From positions 62,001 to 126,000 of the forward strand of contig AP019005.1 in NCBI GenBank assembly GCA_003945285.1: a DNA stretch of 64,000 nt. Reading direction: 5' to 3'. Of this stretch, positions 42,603 through 53,298 are shown piece by piece; position 1 is the stretch's first letter, and every line of letters begins with the position of its first letter. The notes beneath the pieces were generated by a model. It was not told where the DNA came from. It saw nothing but the letters and a program-made list of their open reading frames with translations, and did no database searches. The DNA comes from Hydrogenimonas sp. (lineage in GTDB: Bacteria; Campylobacterota; Campylobacteria; Campylobacterales; Hydrogenimonadaceae). Both the position numbers and the translations under genes were made by a program.

Positions 42603-43355
42603 CTAAAACTTCCAGAGCAGTGACACCTTCTGTTCCATATCGGCACTCTCCACACCGTTGTATCGGGGCGGTGTGGAGTCGTAGTTGTAAGTTAGGCTGA
42701 AAAGCAGGAAAAAGTTCCTGTAGACCGGTGTCTGAAGTTCGGCAAGTGAGTAGAGGTTGAAGTCGGACCATCCTCCGATCTTCGGCTGATAGTAGATGTA
42801 GGCGTTCAGGCGCGCTTCGGTATCGAAAGCTTTTGTATAGAAAAGGTAGCTGCTGAGACGTATGTTGTGCTGCATCGGGTCTACCTGCGGCTGAATGAAG
42901 CGTATCTGCTCCAGAATCGCTCCGGCCGCCGTATAGAGCCTGCCGTATGAAGCGGTGTCGAAAATGCGCCACCTCAGATCCGCTCCGGCGACCGAGCGGT
43001 TTTTTATGCCGTTTATCCTGTTGTTCTCGCTCTGTACGAAACTTTCGAAGTAGAGTCCTGTGTAGATCCTGTGAAGATAGCGAAGGTGTGCAGACCCCTT
43101 GTTCTGTATCGATTTACCTTCCGTATCGGTATATTTGTATCCCCCGAAAAACCACAATGCAAAGCTTTCGTTACTGTCGTAGCGGATATTCAGGTCTCCG
43201 CTCATCTCGGTTTTGTCGGTATTGCCTCGTGTGTTCGACAGGGAGAGCGCTATGGAACCGTTCGTACCCGGGTGCTCCCCTATCTCGATCGGGGTTACGT
43301 CTATATAGGCGAGCAGCGGCAGGGCCGGGAGGATTGAAAGGAGCGCTTTTTTCAA
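42603..43355 (-). CDS. DUF481 outer-membrane beta-barrel protein
   Basis: 250 aa. Signal peptide (LLSILPALPLLA), then alternating strands with aromatic girdles (ESFALWFFGGYKYTD, FFLLFSLTYNYDS) and the C-terminal phenylalanine (SLLWKF) of barrels recognised by BamA. The strand pattern and GSIALSLSNTRGNTD fit DUF481 (YdiY-like, induced by salt or acid in some bacteria). Function unknown. TTG start at 43355 is the likeliest. Sits just downstream of the SurA-like chaperone gene, whose product could assist its folding. Confidence 0.78.
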   Translation of the reverse strand: MKKALLSILPALPLLAYIDVTPIEIGEHPGTNGSIALSLSNTRGNTDKTEMSGDLNIRYDSNESFALWFFGGYKYTDTEGKSIQNKGSAHLRYLHRIYTGLYFESFVQSENNRINGIKNRSVAGADLRWRIFDTASYGRLYTAAGAILEQIRFIQPQVDPMQHNIRLSSYLFYTKAFDTEARLNAYIYYQPKIGGWSDFNLYSLAELQTPVYRNFFLLFSLTYNYDSTPPRYNGVESADMEQKVSLLWKF

Positions 43356-43371
43356 ACGGAAAACCTCTTAG

Positions 43372-44214
43372 TCAGGGCGTACGCAGAACTTTTACGGATG
43401 CGGCGGCCCTGAGCTTTTCGAAGTGGCTCTCTATGGCCTCCTGCTGCTTCTGCTCCATCCACATAGCAAACACCTTCTCTTTCACCTTTTCAAAAGGTAC
43501 AGGCTCCGTATTTATGAAATCCTGCACCAGGAATACTACAAACTGTCCGCCTACGGGAATGATCTGGGTGAACTCGCCTTTGGGTGTCCTCGTAAGCAGG
43601 TACAGAAGCTCCCGGTTGAGCCCCTCGGTATCCAGCACCTCCTGCTTCCGCACGACTCCCCGAAGCGACGCAAGGGGGTTTCTCATCACAGCCTCGAGCG
43701 CCTTTCTGTCGGCGGAAGAGTACTGGATGACCTCGATCTTCTGCGGCAAAGAGAACTCTTTGATGTGGAGCCTGTAGTACTCTTTGAGCGTCTCTTCGCT
43801 CGGGCTCTGGATCTTTGTGCTCAGAATCCGGCGGTAGAGCCTCTCTTGAAGGAGTCTCTCTTTTATGTTCTTTTTGTACTCCTCCCAGCGCACCCCCTGT
43901 TTCGCCAGGATCGTACGCATCTGGAGAGTGTCTATTCCATTCTGCTTGGCGATTCTCTCTATCTCGTTCATGACATCGTAGTCGTCCACGCTTATCCCGA
44001 GCCGTTCCAGTTCCTCTTCTTTTATGCGCTTTTTAATGAGCAGCTCTATAGCTTTCGTCTTGGGAACTCCCAGACTCTTTTCAGTTTTGTATATCTCGTA
44101 GAGTGTTATGGGCTGATCGTTGACTACTATGCTGACGGCATCGACAAGCCCCGCAAAAGCGGTGGAGAGTGCGAAGAGAGAGGAGCATAGGAAAAGAGTT
44201 GTTTTTTTTATCAT
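43372..44214 (-). CDS. SurA-like periplasmic chaperone / peptidyl-prolyl isomerase
   Basis: 280 aa from ATG 44214. Signal peptide (TTLFLCSSLFALSTAFA), SurA-type N-domain (VDAVSIVVNDQPITLYEIY, ELLIKKRIKEEELERLGIS, MNEIERIAKQNGIDTLQMR), then one PpiC-type domain that looks degenerate (KIEVIQYSSADRKALEAVM, GEFTQIIPVGGQFVVFLVQDF). Escorts outer-membrane proteins. Shorter than E. coli SurA (428), with one isomerase domain. Belongs to the Campylobacterota SurA/Peb4-like group, but which member I cannot say. Confidence 0.82.
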   Translation of the reverse strand: MIKKTTLFLCSSLFALSTAFAGLVDAVSIVVNDQPITLYEIYKTEKSLGVPKTKAIELLIKKRIKEEELERLGISVDDYDVMNEIERIAKQNGIDTLQMRTILAKQGVRWEEYKKNIKERLLQERLYRRILSTKIQSPSEETLKEYYRLHIKEFSLPQKIEVIQYSSADRKALEAVMRNPLASLRGVVRKQEVLDTEGLNRELLYLLTRTPKGEFTQIIPVGGQFVVFLVQDFINTEPVPFEKVKEKVFAMWMEQKQQEAIESHFEKLRAAASVKVLRTP

Positions 44215-44277
44215 GATTACGGAAACACCTTGCACATTTATAGCCGATATTGTATCAGCTTTTTATCTAAAAGAAAC

Positions 44278-44283
44278 TATAAT
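44278..44283 (+). promoter_or_regulatory. -10 box for gltX
   Basis: TATAAT within AAACTATAATG, 32 bp before the gltX ATG, in the gap divergent to the SurA-like gene. Confidence 0.55.
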
Positions 44284-44315
44284 GTTGTCAGTAAATATTT
44301 CAAGGGATCCAAAAC

Positions 44316-45716
44316 ATGGTTGTTACACGTTTCGCACCGTCTCCGACGGGTTTTCTGCATATAGGCGGCCTCAGAACCGCACTCTTCAACTATCTCTGGG
44401 CAAGGCGCAACAACGGAGAGTTCAAGCTACGCATAGAAGATACCGACCTGAGCCGAAACTCCGCGGAGGCTACGAAGGCGATACTCGAGGCTTTCGACTG
44501 GGTAGGTATGGATTACGACGGTGAGCCGGTATACCAGTCTGACCGCTTCGATCTCTACCGCAGCTACATAATGAAACTGCTCGACGAGGGGAAGGCCTAC
44601 TACTGCTATATGAGCAAAGAGGAGCTCGACAAACTCCGCGAAGAGCAGATGGCGAGGAAGGAGAGACCTAGGTACGACGGGCGCTACCGTGACTTTACGG
44701 GCGAGCCTCCCGAAGGTGTGGAGCCTGTAGTCCGCATCAAGGCTCCTCTTAAGGGAGAGATCGTTTTTGAAGACGGGATAAAGGGGACGATAACGATAAG
44801 CGCAGATGAGGTGGATGACTTCATCATTGCCAGGAGCGACGGAACTCCTACATACAACTTCGTCGTCGCAATAGACGATGCGCTTATGGGAATGACCGAC
44901 GTCATACGCGGAGACGACCACCTCTACAACACTCCCAAGCAGATCATCGTCTACGAGGCGCTCGGCTTCAAGCTTCCCCGCTTCTACCATGTTCCTATGA
45001 TTCTGGGAGAGGGGGGCAAAAAGCTCTCCAAGCGTGACGGTGCCGCCGATGTGATGGACTACAAGCGCGCCGGATATCTTCCGGAGGCGCTCCTGAATTT
45101 CCTGGTACGCCTCGGGTGGAGCCGCGGAGACCAGGAGATATTCACGATGGAGGAGATGCTGGAGCACTTCGATCCGTCCGATATCAACGCTTCGGCTTCG
45201 CAGTACAACCCCGACAAGCTGCTCTGGCTCAATGCGCACTACATAAAAAACAGCTCAAACGAGAGGCTGGCGAAGCTTCTCGAAGAGTTCGGGGTCTACC
45301 TCCTGAGCCACGACAAGAGGGAGATTCTGCTCGATATCTTCAAAGAGAGGTGTAAAACCCTGAAGGAGATGGCCGAACAGATCAAAGAGGTGCTTGAGGC
45401 GCCGAAAGAGTATGACGCAAAGGCGCTCAAAAAGGCGATGAAGGGTGAAGCGGTAGAGATACTCGGCTCTTTTGCCGAAAAGCTCGGGAGTTCGGGTGAG
45501 CTCCACCTTCCCACGGATTACCACTCTTTGATGGAGGAGTTTGTGAAAGAGGCGGAGATAGGTTTCGGGAAGATAGGAATGCCCCTTCGTGTAGCGCTTA
45601 TAGGGCGTCTCGGCGGGCCCGACCTCAGTGATGTGATGAGCATTATCGGAAAAGAGGAGACAACAGAGCGTATAGAGCGGCTCATAGAGCATGTAAAGGA
45701 AGCGGATGCCTCATAG
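44316..45716 (+). CDS. gltX: Glutamyl-tRNA synthetase
   Basis: 466 aa class I synthetase. HIGH-type motif in [25 protein letters not shown]-type motif in [14 protein letters not shown], and [18 protein letters not shown]. Campylobacterota often carry two GltX paralogues, one charging tRNA-Glu and one tRNA-Gln for later amidation; I cannot assign which this is. Its 3' end overlaps the malic enzyme start by 11 bp. Confidence 0.94.
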   Translation: MVVTRFAPSPTGFLHIGGLRTALFNYLWARRNNGEFKLRIEDTDLSRNSAEATKAILEAFDWVGMDYDGEPVYQSDRFDLYRSYIMKLLDEGKAYYCYMSKEELDKLREEQMARKERPRYDGRYRDFTGEPPEGVEPVVRIKAPLKGEIVFEDGIKGTITISADEVDDFIIARSDGTPTYNFVVAIDDALMGMTDVIRGDDHLYNTPKQIIVYEALGFKLPRFYHVPMILGEGGKKLSKRDGAADVMDYKRAGYLPEALLNFLVRLGWSRGDQEIFTMEEMLEHFDPSDINASASQYNPDKLLWLNAHYIKNSSNERLAKLLEEFGVYLLSHDKREILLDIFKERCKTLKEMAEQIKEVLEAPKEYDAKALKKAMKGEAVEILGSFAEKLGSSGELHLPTDYHSLMEEFVKEAEIGFGKIGMPLRVALIGRLGGPDLSDVMSIIGKEETTERIERLIEHVKEADAS

Positions 45717-46989
45717 TATTACGAAAGATGAAGTTTTAAAGTATCACGAGGGAGGTAAAATCGGTATCGAGATCACCAAACCGTGCGACAGTGCGAGGGA
45801 TCTTTCGATGGCCTACACCCCCGGTGTCGCCGAACCGTGCCTGGAGATAGAGAAGAACCCCTCTCTCGCCTACAGCTATACGAACAGGGCGAACCTGGTC
45901 GCGGTTATTACCAACGGCACGGCGGTACTGGGGCTCGGAGATATAGGGGCGCTTGCAAGCAAACCGGTGATGGAGGGCAAATCGGTACTTTTCAAGAAGT
46001 TTGCGGGAGTGGACGCCTTCGATATAGAGATAGACGAGACTGACCCCGAGAAGTTCATTGCCGTATGCAAGGCTCTGGAGCCGACATTCGGCGGTATCAA
46101 TCTCGAAGATATAAAGGCGCCGGAGTGTTTCGAGATAGAGAGGCGTCTGAAGAGTGAGACCAATATTCCGGTAATGCACGACGATCAGCACGGTACCGCA
46201 ATTATAACCACCGCCGGGCTCATAAACGCCCTGGAGTTGACGGGAAAAGATATCGCCAAGATGAAGATCGTCGTAATAGGCGCCGGGGCAGCCGGAATAG
46301 CCTGCGCGAAGATGTACCGTCTTCTGGGTGCGGAGCGTATAGTGATGATCGACTCCAAGGGGGTGGTGCACAGCGGCAGAGACGATCTCAACCCTTACAA
46401 GGCCGAGTTCGCTCTAGAAACCGACGAGAGGAGCCTGGAGGAGGCCGTGAAGGGTGCCGATATGCTGCTCGGTCTCTCCAGGGCGGGAGTCGTGACCAAA
46501 GAGATGGTGGCTTCCATGGCTCCAAAGCCCATCATCTTCGCGCTGGCCAATCCTGTTCCGGAGATTCTGCCAGAAGAGGTCGCGCAGGTGCGGAGCGACG
46601 TGATGATGGGAACCGGACGCAGCGACTACCCGAACCAGGTCAACAATGTTCTGGGTTTTCCCTTTATCTTCCGCGGGGCTCTCGATGTCAGGGCGACGGC
46701 CATTACGGAAGGGATGAAGATGGCGGCTGCCAAAGCCCTTGCCGACCTTGCCAAAGAGCCTGTGCCGCAGTATGTAAAGGATGCCTACGGAGGTATAGAT
46801 CTGAAGTTCGGACCGGACTACCTGATACCGAAACCTTTCGACAAGAGGGTGCTTCTGTGGGAGTCCGCGGCGGTAGCCAGGGCCGCATACGAAGAGGGTG
46901 TGGCGCAGGTGGAGAGTTTCGACTACTGCAGGTACCGGGCGAAGCTGGCGGCCGATATGGGTCTGATATTGGCCGACCCGTGTGAATAG
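45706..46989 (+). CDS. Malate dehydrogenase (oxaloacetate-decarboxylating), malic enzyme
   Basis: 427 aa, the short bacterial type without a C-terminal phosphotransacetylase domain. Converts malate to pyruvate and CO2 with NAD(P). Landmarks are [66 protein letters not shown] and the Rossmann motif [15 protein letters not shown]. Cofactor choice not clear from sequence. Translationally coupled to gltX without obvious functional link. Confidence 0.92.
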   Translation: MPHSITKDEVLKYHEGGKIGIEITKPCDSARDLSMAYTPGVAEPCLEIEKNPSLAYSYTNRANLVAVITNGTAVLGLGDIGALASKPVMEGKSVLFKKFAGVDAFDIEIDETDPEKFIAVCKALEPTFGGINLEDIKAPECFEIERRLKSETNIPVMHDDQHGTAIITTAGLINALELTGKDIAKMKIVVIGAGAAGIACAKMYRLLGAERIVMIDSKGVVHSGRDDLNPYKAEFALETDERSLEEAVKGADMLLGLSRAGVVTKEMVASMAPKPIIFALANPVPEILPEEVAQVRSDVMMGTGRSDYPNQVNNVLGFPFIFRGALDVRATAITEGMKMAAAKALADLAKEPVPQYVKDAYGGIDLKFGPDYLIPKPFDKRVLLWESAAVARAAYEEGVAQVESFDYCRYRAKLAADMGLILADPCE

Positions 46990-47004
46990 CCGGTATAAAC
47001 GGGC

Positions 47005-50000
47005 CTAGAGCGGGTTCTCCAGTGTGATCTGCACCAGAGTATTGACCAGAAGGGCGATCTCCTCTATCTTTTCGGTTCCGTTTTGCTGCAGGAAGTTTTC
47101 GAAACTCTGCTGCAGTACCATGTAGCGCTCTTCGCAGTCGTGGAGATAGCTGTCCAGCGCCTCCTCCATAGTCTCTCCCTTGCGCTGGTAGTGAATCACC
47201 TTTTCGCTGAGTGATGTTACGGCAAACTCGATAAACTCCCCAAGCTGTTTCTTTATCGTATGCTCCTGCTCGTTTTTGGGCCTGTAGCTCTCGAGCGCCT
47301 CAAGAATCTCGTTTATATGCAGCCGCTTTATGACCGAGTGCATCAACCTGGCCGTTTCGTTGAAGGGGCGGTGGTTCTTTTCATGAAGAATGATTGCCGC
47401 GATGGTGAACTTGAGATAGGGGAGGTGATGGAAAAACCTGTTTATACGGCTCTCTCCTTCCACCGTTACGCGAATCGACTCCTCCGGCGCAACCTCCATC
47501 AGCGAGGCGAGGTCGCTCCTGTATCTAAGGAGAGCCGGCGCATCGATCTGGTCGGGCGGCATATGTCTCATCATCCAGCTGATGCTGAAGGCGAGAGTGT
47601 TCTCTATTTCGAAGAGAAGCGAATACTGTTTTTGTGCCTCTAGTTTGTAGTCGTTGCGGAATATCTCGTACCTTATATCGTTGGAGCCGAAGAGCTGGTT
47701 GCAGATAAGGTAGCTCTTTACCTTGGATACCATTTTCTCTTCACCGAGTTCGTCGTAATCGCTTATGAAGGTTATGCCGGCGTTGTTTATGATTCTGTTT
47801 GCTATCACGGTTGCCGCTATCTCGCGCCTGAGAGGGTGAATAAGGATCTCATCTTCATATATGGCCGCGAAGGTTTTCGGAAAATATTTGAGCAGATACT
47901 CCTGTGCGAAAGCTTCGTCCGGAAAGCCGCTCTTTAGAATGAGCTGTTTCAGGAATATCTTCGTATAAGAGAGCAGGGTTCCGAGTACCGGTCTGACCAT
48001 ACCCCCGTTTTCATCCAGTATCTGCGTGATCTTCTCATCTTTGGGAATATGGAACTGTTTGCGGCTGAAGACCGGAAGCTCACGCTCCAGTATGGCGATA
48101 TTCTGTAGAAAGGGGAGAAGATCGTTGCAGCTTCTGCGGTAGTCGAGGGAGATGGCGAGTGACTGGTAGTAGTTTGTCCAGAGGACCCGGTTCGTAACCA
48201 TCTGGGCCTGCTTTTCGAGGGCGTCCGTACGGCTCTCCACATCCAGCTGCCCCTTTTTTACTAGCGAGCCCAGGGTAATCTTCAGGTTGACTTCGTAGTC
48301 ACTGGTATTGACGCCTGCGGAGTTGTCGATGGCATCCAGGTTAATAAAGCCGCCTAGTTTGGCATACTCGATTCTGGCCGGAAGGGTGAAGCCGAGGTTT
48401 CCCCCTTCACACACGGCCTTCACCTTAAGTTCCGATGCGTCTATCCGTACATTTTCGTTGGCTTTGTCCCCTACATCCAGGTTGCTCTCCCAGCTCGCTT
48501 TGACATATGTTCCGACGCCCCCGTTGAAGAGAAGGTCGGCTTTTATGCGCAAAACCGCCTGGAGAAGCTCCTCTGCACTCATGCTCTTTCTGGTGCTCCT
48601 GATAAGCTTTCTGATCTGGGGAGAGAGCTCTATCTCCTTCTCGTCTCTGCGGAATACGCCGCCGCCCCTGCTTATCTTCTTCTTGTCGTAGTGGCTCCAT
48701 CCCCCCTTCGGGTTGGCTTCGAAGAGCCTTTTGCGCTCTTCATAGGAGATCTGCGGGTCCGGGTCGGGGTCTATAAAGATTTCATTGTGGCTGACGGCGG
48801 CCAGAAGCTTGAACCGGGAGCTTAAAAGCATCCCGTTGCCGAATACGTCCCCGTTCATGGAGCCGATTCCTATCACGGTAACGGGAGTCTCGTAGATATT
48901 GACCCCCTTCTCTATAAAAAATCTCTCGACCGATCGTATAGCCCCTTTGGCGGTTATGCCTAGCTCCTTGTGGTTGTAGCCTCTGCTTCCTCCGCTGGCG
49001 AACGCATCACCCATCCAGAAGTTGCGCCTGAGCGCTATTTCGTTGGCCCTGTCGCTCATACGGGAGGTTCCCTTGTCGGCGGCGACCACAAAATAGGTAT
49101 CCTCATCGTCATATCTGACAATCTTTTCCGGGGTCACCGCCTTTCCATCTTCAAGATTGTCGACCATGTCCAGCAGGGCGTCTATGTATGTTTCGTAGTA
49201 GTGGGCGAACCTCTCTCTGTCCAGGCTCTCTTTGGGCTCTCTGATTATAAACCCGCCCTTGGCGCCGCGCGGGATTATTATGGCGTTTTTCCCCTCCTGC
49301 GTAAGCATCAAAGAGCGTATCTCCAGACGGTAATCCTCGAAACGGTCGCTCCACCTTATACCTCCACGGCTGATCTTTCCCATTCTCATGTGGACCCCGC
49401 TGAAGTGGTAGTGGTGGACGAATGTCTCGATATGGGGCTGTATCCCCTTTAGGCGGCTCTGCATCTGATCCGTCAGGGTTTTGAATGCGATGGCCTCTTT
49501 CTCCATGAAGTAGTTGGTCCGCACCATCGCCCTGATCGTTTCGAAAATTGTCCTTATTACCATATCTTCGGTTATATGCGTAATAGGGTGCAGCATCTGA
49601 ACGATCTTTTTCTCCGTCTCCTCCATCTCCTTTTTCCTTCTTTTGAGTGAGGGGTCGAACTTTAGACGGAAAAGTTCCAGAAGAGTGCTGGTTATTTCGT
49701 GATACCTGATCAATACATCGGTAATTGTGGCTGTGTTGAAAGCGGGAACGAGCTGGTTTTCGAAATCTATCAGAGCATACAGAAGTTCTAGCTCTCTTGG
49801 CGAAAGGTTTTCAAGAATGGTCATCTGAAGCAGCGGAGTGTTCGGCAGGGTGGGCCTACAGAGCATGATCTCGATCAGTTCGATAATATTTTTCTGTGCC
49901 TTTTTTATATCTGCCAGACGTCCGTTGCCTATCTTGTAGCGGCTTACGAATATCTCTTTGCCGTTGTGTTCGAGTCTGTAGGAGACTTCACTCTCTATCT

Positions 50001-50214
50001 CCAATCCGATATTTTTTAGAAGAGGAACTACCCCGGTAAGCATGAAACGGGCAGTGCCGTAGAGCTTAAGAAAAAGATCTCCCTCCTCGTCCTCTATGAA
50101 CTGGGCCGCAAAGTTTTTGCCGGTAAGCTCTTCTTTTATCTGCTCCGGAAGCTCCAGGTCATCATCGCGAAGAATCTGAAGACATGCCTTGGCGTACTTT
50201 CTGTCAAGATCCAT
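47005..50214 (-). CDS. gdh: NAD-dependent glutamate dehydrogenase, large type
   Basis: 1069 aa from ATG 50214. Oxidises glutamate to 2-oxoglutarate and ammonium. Catalytic region: HMRMGKISRGGIRWSDRFED, LEIRSLMLTQEGKNAIIIP, RGAKGGFII, GITAKGAIRSVERFF, VIGIGSMNGDVFGNGMLLS, LFNGGVGTYVKAS and CEGGNLGFTLPAR. It lacks much of the long N-terminal regulatory part found in the 180-kDa class and is near the 115-kDa class in size. Overlaps the upstream GGDEF-EAL gene by 11 bp. No nearby glutamate transporter. Confidence 0.9.
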   Translation of the reverse strand: MDLDRKYAKACLQILRDDDLELPEQIKEELTGKNFAAQFIEDEEGDLFLKLYGTARFMLTGVVPLLKNIGLEIESEVSYRLEHNGKEIFVSRYKIGNGRLADIKKAQKNIIELIEIMLCRPTLPNTPLLQMTILENLSPRELELLYALIDFENQLVPAFNTATITDVLIRYHEITSTLLELFRLKFDPSLKRRKKEMEETEKKIVQMLHPITHITEDMVIRTIFETIRAMVRTNYFMEKEAIAFKTLTDQMQSRLKGIQPHIETFVHHYHFSGVHMRMGKISRGGIRWSDRFEDYRLEIRSLMLTQEGKNAIIIPRGAKGGFIIREPKESLDRERFAHYYETYIDALLDMVDNLEDGKAVTPEKIVRYDDEDTYFVVAADKGTSRMSDRANEIALRRNFWMGDAFASGGSRGYNHKELGITAKGAIRSVERFFIEKGVNIYETPVTVIGIGSMNGDVFGNGMLLSSRFKLLAAVSHNEIFIDPDPDPQISYEERKRLFEANPKGGWSHYDKKKISRGGGVFRRDEKEIELSPQIRKLIRSTRKSMSAEELLQAVLRIKADLLFNGGVGTYVKASWESNLDVGDKANENVRIDASELKVKAVCEGGNLGFTLPARIEYAKLGGFINLDAIDNSAGVNTSDYEVNLKITLGSLVKKGQLDVESRTDALEKQAQMVTNRVLWTNYYQSLAISLDYRRSCNDLLPFLQNIAILERELPVFSRKQFHIPKDEKITQILDENGGMVRPVLGTLLSYTKIFLKQLILKSGFPDEAFAQEYLLKYFPKTFAAIYEDEILIHPLRREIAATVIANRIINNAGITFISDYDELGEEKMVSKVKSYLICNQLFGSNDIRYEIFRNDYKLEAQKQYSLLFEIENTLAFSISWMMRHMPPDQIDAPALLRYRSDLASLMEVAPEESIRVTVEGESRINRFFHHLPYLKFTIAAIILHEKNHRPFNETARLMHSVIKRLHINEILEALESYRPKNEQEHTIKKQLGEFIEFAVTSLSEKVIHYQRKGETMEEALDSYLHDCEERYMVLQQSFENFLQQNGTEKIEEIALLVNTLVQITLENPL

Positions 50215-52345
50215 CAACACTCCTTATGTCTGCCTGTTCCTGCTGTTTCGGCTGCGGTACAGGCTGGGGCTTTCCAAGGTAGAAGCCCTGCGCGAAATCG
50301 ATTCCTAGTGCTTTCACCTTTTCAAGTATGGCTTCCGAATGGACATATTCGGCAACCGTTTTGAGTCCGGCTCCTTTCGCGAAGTCGACTATCGTCCGCA
50401 CGACCAGTTCGGCATTTTCGTTCCTGTCGATATCTTTTATAAGGGATCCGTCTATTTTCAGTATATCGATCTTAAGCTGAAGAAGCTTTTCAAAGTTGGA
50501 GTAACCGCTTCCGAAATCGTCTATAGCTATTTTCGATCCGAGCGCTCTTATCTCTTTTATGAACTCTCCCAGAATCTCGTAATCTTCTATCTCCTCACTC
50601 TCGACGATTTCGAAAACGATTTTCCATGCGCACCCTTCGTGGCTTTCGAGCAGATCCAATATCATACTCCTGTCATGGATATTCATGATGTCGCCGGCCG
50701 AGATATTGACCGAAAGGACGGTATCGGACTCTTCCGCCATCTTCAGCGTCCGGCGCAAAATCGCCGCCGTTATCTCTCCGCTCAGTTTCGCCTCTTTGGC
50801 GGCTTCGAGAAACTGGGCAGGCTCGAGAATCGCCCCGTCTTCCGTCCTCATTCTCGCCAGCGCCTCATATTTGACGGCGGCCCCGCTACCTATCTCTATG
50901 ATCGGCTGGAAGTAGGGGATGATATCGTTTCTCGATATGGCGCGTTTGAGCCGCTTGAGGGCGAGGATGTTCCTGGAGATTGTCTCAGACATATCCAGGG
51001 AGGGTTCATAGATCGTATAGCGCCGCCTTTTGGAGCTCTTGGTGATCTTCAGCGCCATGTCGGCCGTCTCCAGAAGCTTGGCGTCGTAGCTGGCGCCTAT
51101 GGAGATCGAGATATCGACGAACACCCCGTCAATATCGAGTGTCTTTTCATGGAAATGTTTCAAAATATCTTTTATTACACGTTCGGTGCGCTCCCGGCTT
51201 TTGAATTCGTAGAGTATCCCGAAGTCGTCTCCTCCGAGACGGTATATGTGCGCCTGCAGGTAGAGGGGGACTATCTCTCTCAGAATCTGTGCGCTGCGCT
51301 GCAGAACCATATCGCCTGTTTTGGAGCCGTAGAACTCGTTTATATGTTTGAACCTGTCTATGTTGACCAGTATGAGTGCCGGATGCTTCATCTCCTTTTT
51401 GTGCCCGACATAGGCCTCCCTGTTCTCAAGTCCCGTCAGATGGTCGGTTATGAGAGACTTTCGAAGCTGCTCCTGCACCTTTTTGAGCTCGATATTCTCC
51501 CTCTCGAAGCGGAAGATGAAGTAGATCACGATCAGTATGGAGATCAGGTAGAGTGCCAAAAACAGCTCCGCAAGCGTGTTTACGTGGGCCATATCTACCC
51601 CGGACTCTTCGGAGAAGTCTCTTATCGCCCTCTCCAGGTAGTTTTGAAACTCCGTATCGAGAATCTTTTCCAGGTCGACCCGGAATTTCGGAAATATTTT
51701 CAAAAAGAGATCCAGGTGCCCAACGGTAGCCTGCAGAAGCCTCTTTTTGTCCCTATCGGAGATCTCCTGTTTCAGGCTCTCGAGCTCACTCTTGTAGGTT
51801 TTGACCTCTTCGAGAAACGATTCGTCGAGTGCGTTTTTTGCAAGAAAGAGTGTCGCGTTGATTTTCGACAGCAGCATGACCACCCGCCTGTCGTTAGTGC
51901 TGTGGGTATCGAATATGTCGTACGCCTTGAGGGCCAGGGTGGGAAGATATACCGTGCTGTTTTTCAAAGATGCGTTGATGGTCAGAAATTCGTAGATGGT
52001 CTCTGTCACTTTTTCGAACCGCTCTTTCGCGCCGAGTAGATCCCTGAATGTTTTGCGGTATGCCGGGCCTCTCAGCCGCGGGTCATTTGAGAGCTCATTC
52101 AGCCTCTGCTCGATCTCTCTTATCTGGGTCAAAATTTTATCATTGTCGAAATATGGGAAGTAGCTCGCCTGAAGCACTATGCGCTGAAGCGTTATATAGT
52201 CGGTATGAAGCGCCCTGAATGAGTCTCCCGTCTTTTCGGCTGCCCGGAAACTGCTTTTGAGATAGTTTTGCTGATAAACGATAAGCACAACTCCCAGCAG
52301 CGCCGCGAACATGGCGGCCGTTGTCTTGAGAATTAGCCATCTCAT
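50204..52345 (-). CDS. Membrane GGDEF-EAL protein with periplasmic helical sensor
   Basis: 713 aa. One membrane helix at residues 5-25, a large helical periplasmic region (about 26-260, DAHL-like by eye), a second helix (LAELFLALYLISILIVIYFIF, near 263-283), then GGDEF and EAL domains. The cyclase motif reads RLGGDDFGILYE (GGDDF, still acceptable), and the RxxD inhibitory site is not obvious. The EAL domain has YEALARM, LSVNISAGD, FEIVESEEIED, IAIDDFGSGYS and DILKIDGSLI, all with the key acidic residues, so phosphodiesterase activity is likely. Overlaps the GDH gene. Confidence 0.88.
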   Translation of the reverse strand: MRWLILKTTAAMFAALLGVVLIVYQQNYLKSSFRAAEKTGDSFRALHTDYITLQRIVLQASYFPYFDNDKILTQIREIEQRLNELSNDPRLRGPAYRKTFRDLLGAKERFEKVTETIYEFLTINASLKNSTVYLPTLALKAYDIFDTHSTNDRRVVMLLSKINATLFLAKNALDESFLEEVKTYKSELESLKQEISDRDKKRLLQATVGHLDLFLKIFPKFRVDLEKILDTEFQNYLERAIRDFSEESGVDMAHVNTLAELFLALYLISILIVIYFIFRFERENIELKKVQEQLRKSLITDHLTGLENREAYVGHKKEMKHPALILVNIDRFKHINEFYGSKTGDMVLQRSAQILREIVPLYLQAHIYRLGGDDFGILYEFKSRERTERVIKDILKHFHEKTLDIDGVFVDISISIGASYDAKLLETADMALKITKSSKRRRYTIYEPSLDMSETISRNILALKRLKRAISRNDIIPYFQPIIEIGSGAAVKYEALARMRTEDGAILEPAQFLEAAKEAKLSGEITAAILRRTLKMAEESDTVLSVNISAGDIMNIHDRSMILDLLESHEGCAWKIVFEIVESEEIEDYEILGEFIKEIRALGSKIAIDDFGSGYSNFEKLLQLKIDILKIDGSLIKDIDRNENAELVVRTIVDFAKGAGLKTVAEYVHSEAILEKVKALGIDFAQGFYLGKPQPVPQPKQQEQADIRSVDGS

Positions 52346-52349
52346 GGGG

Positions 52350-53285
52350 CTACCTGCTCTCTCGGATTATCGTCGGCGGTTCCCCGGTCAGGGTTTTCAG
52401 GAATGCAGTCAGGGCCTCTACCTCTTCGGCGTTCAGATCGAAGCCGAGGTTGTGGTATGCCATCTTCCTGAGTGCAAGCTCCAGCGTGGGTACGCTTCCG
52501 TCGTGAAAATAGGGTGCGGTGAGTTCTATATTTCTCAGGGTCGGGACCTTGTATACATTTTTGTCGACGGGTGAGTGGGTTATGTGATATCTGTCGGGAA
52601 AGCTCTCTTTCCAGGGATACGGGAAGATGAGCCCCATCTTCTGGAAGCTGTTGCCGCCTATGTTTATACCGTTGTGGCAGGTTGCGCAGCCGAGAGTTTT
52701 GAAGAGTCTGTAACCTCTCTTTTCAAGAGCTGTGAGCTGCACCTCTTTTCGGAGGAACCGGTCGAATTTGCAGTCCGGGGTGATCAGCGCCTTTTCGAAC
52801 TCAGCAATGGCGTCGAGGGCATTTTCGTAGGTGGGGGCCACTCCGTATACGTTGCGGAAAGTTTCGACATAGAAGCCGCTCTCTCCAAGGTAGCGCTCTA
52901 TTTCCGCTTTATCCATAGCCATCTCAACCGGGTTGTGAAGCGGTCCTCTGGCCTGCTCTTTGAGATCTTTGGCCCGGCCGTTCCAGAACTGGCGGAAGTT
53001 GAAGTAGCTGTTGTATACGGTCGGGGCGTTCACGTGGCCGGTTTTGCCGTGCGCTCCGACGGATACCGGCCGCGGATCGGCTCCGCCGTGGTCGAAACTG
53101 TGGCAGCTTACGCAGGCTACACTCTTGTCCGACGAGAGGCCTGGATCCATAAATAGTATCTTTCCGAGCTCCGCTTTTTTGCGATCGTACTTTATCGAGA
53201 GGGGAATGGGCTTTATGGGGTCGGCCGCTTCGGCAGGCAAGGGAGCCAGAAAAACGGCAATAAAAATGTATATAAATATCTTCAT
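52350..53285 (-). CDS. Di-haem cytochrome c peroxidase (CcpA/MauG family)
   Basis: 311 aa from ATG 53285. Signal peptide (MKIFIYIFIAVFLAPLPAEA). Two haem sites, CVSCHSFDHGG and CATCHNGINIGG, with PTLRNIELTAPYFHDGSVPTL near the C-terminus. Reduces H2O2 in the periplasm with electrons from small cytochromes. GGDEF-EAL and mqnA neighbours are closely spaced (4 and 13 bp), so one transcript is likely. Confidence 0.92.
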   Translation of the reverse strand: MKIFIYIFIAVFLAPLPAEAADPIKPIPLSIKYDRKKAELGKILFMDPGLSSDKSVACVSCHSFDHGGADPRPVSVGAHGKTGHVNAPTVYNSYFNFRQFWNGRAKDLKEQARGPLHNPVEMAMDKAEIERYLGESGFYVETFRNVYGVAPTYENALDAIAEFEKALITPDCKFDRFLRKEVQLTALEKRGYRLFKTLGCATCHNGINIGGNSFQKMGLIFPYPWKESFPDRYHITHSPVDKNVYKVPTLRNIELTAPYFHDGSVPTLELALRKMAYHNLGFDLNAEEVEALTAFLKTLTGEPPTIIRESR

Positions 53286-53298
53286 GGTATCAATTTTA

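Noticed and set aside
50339-52039. 566-codon plus-strand frame
   Set aside because: Antisense shadow of the GGDEF-EAL gene, whose domain motifs are unambiguous.
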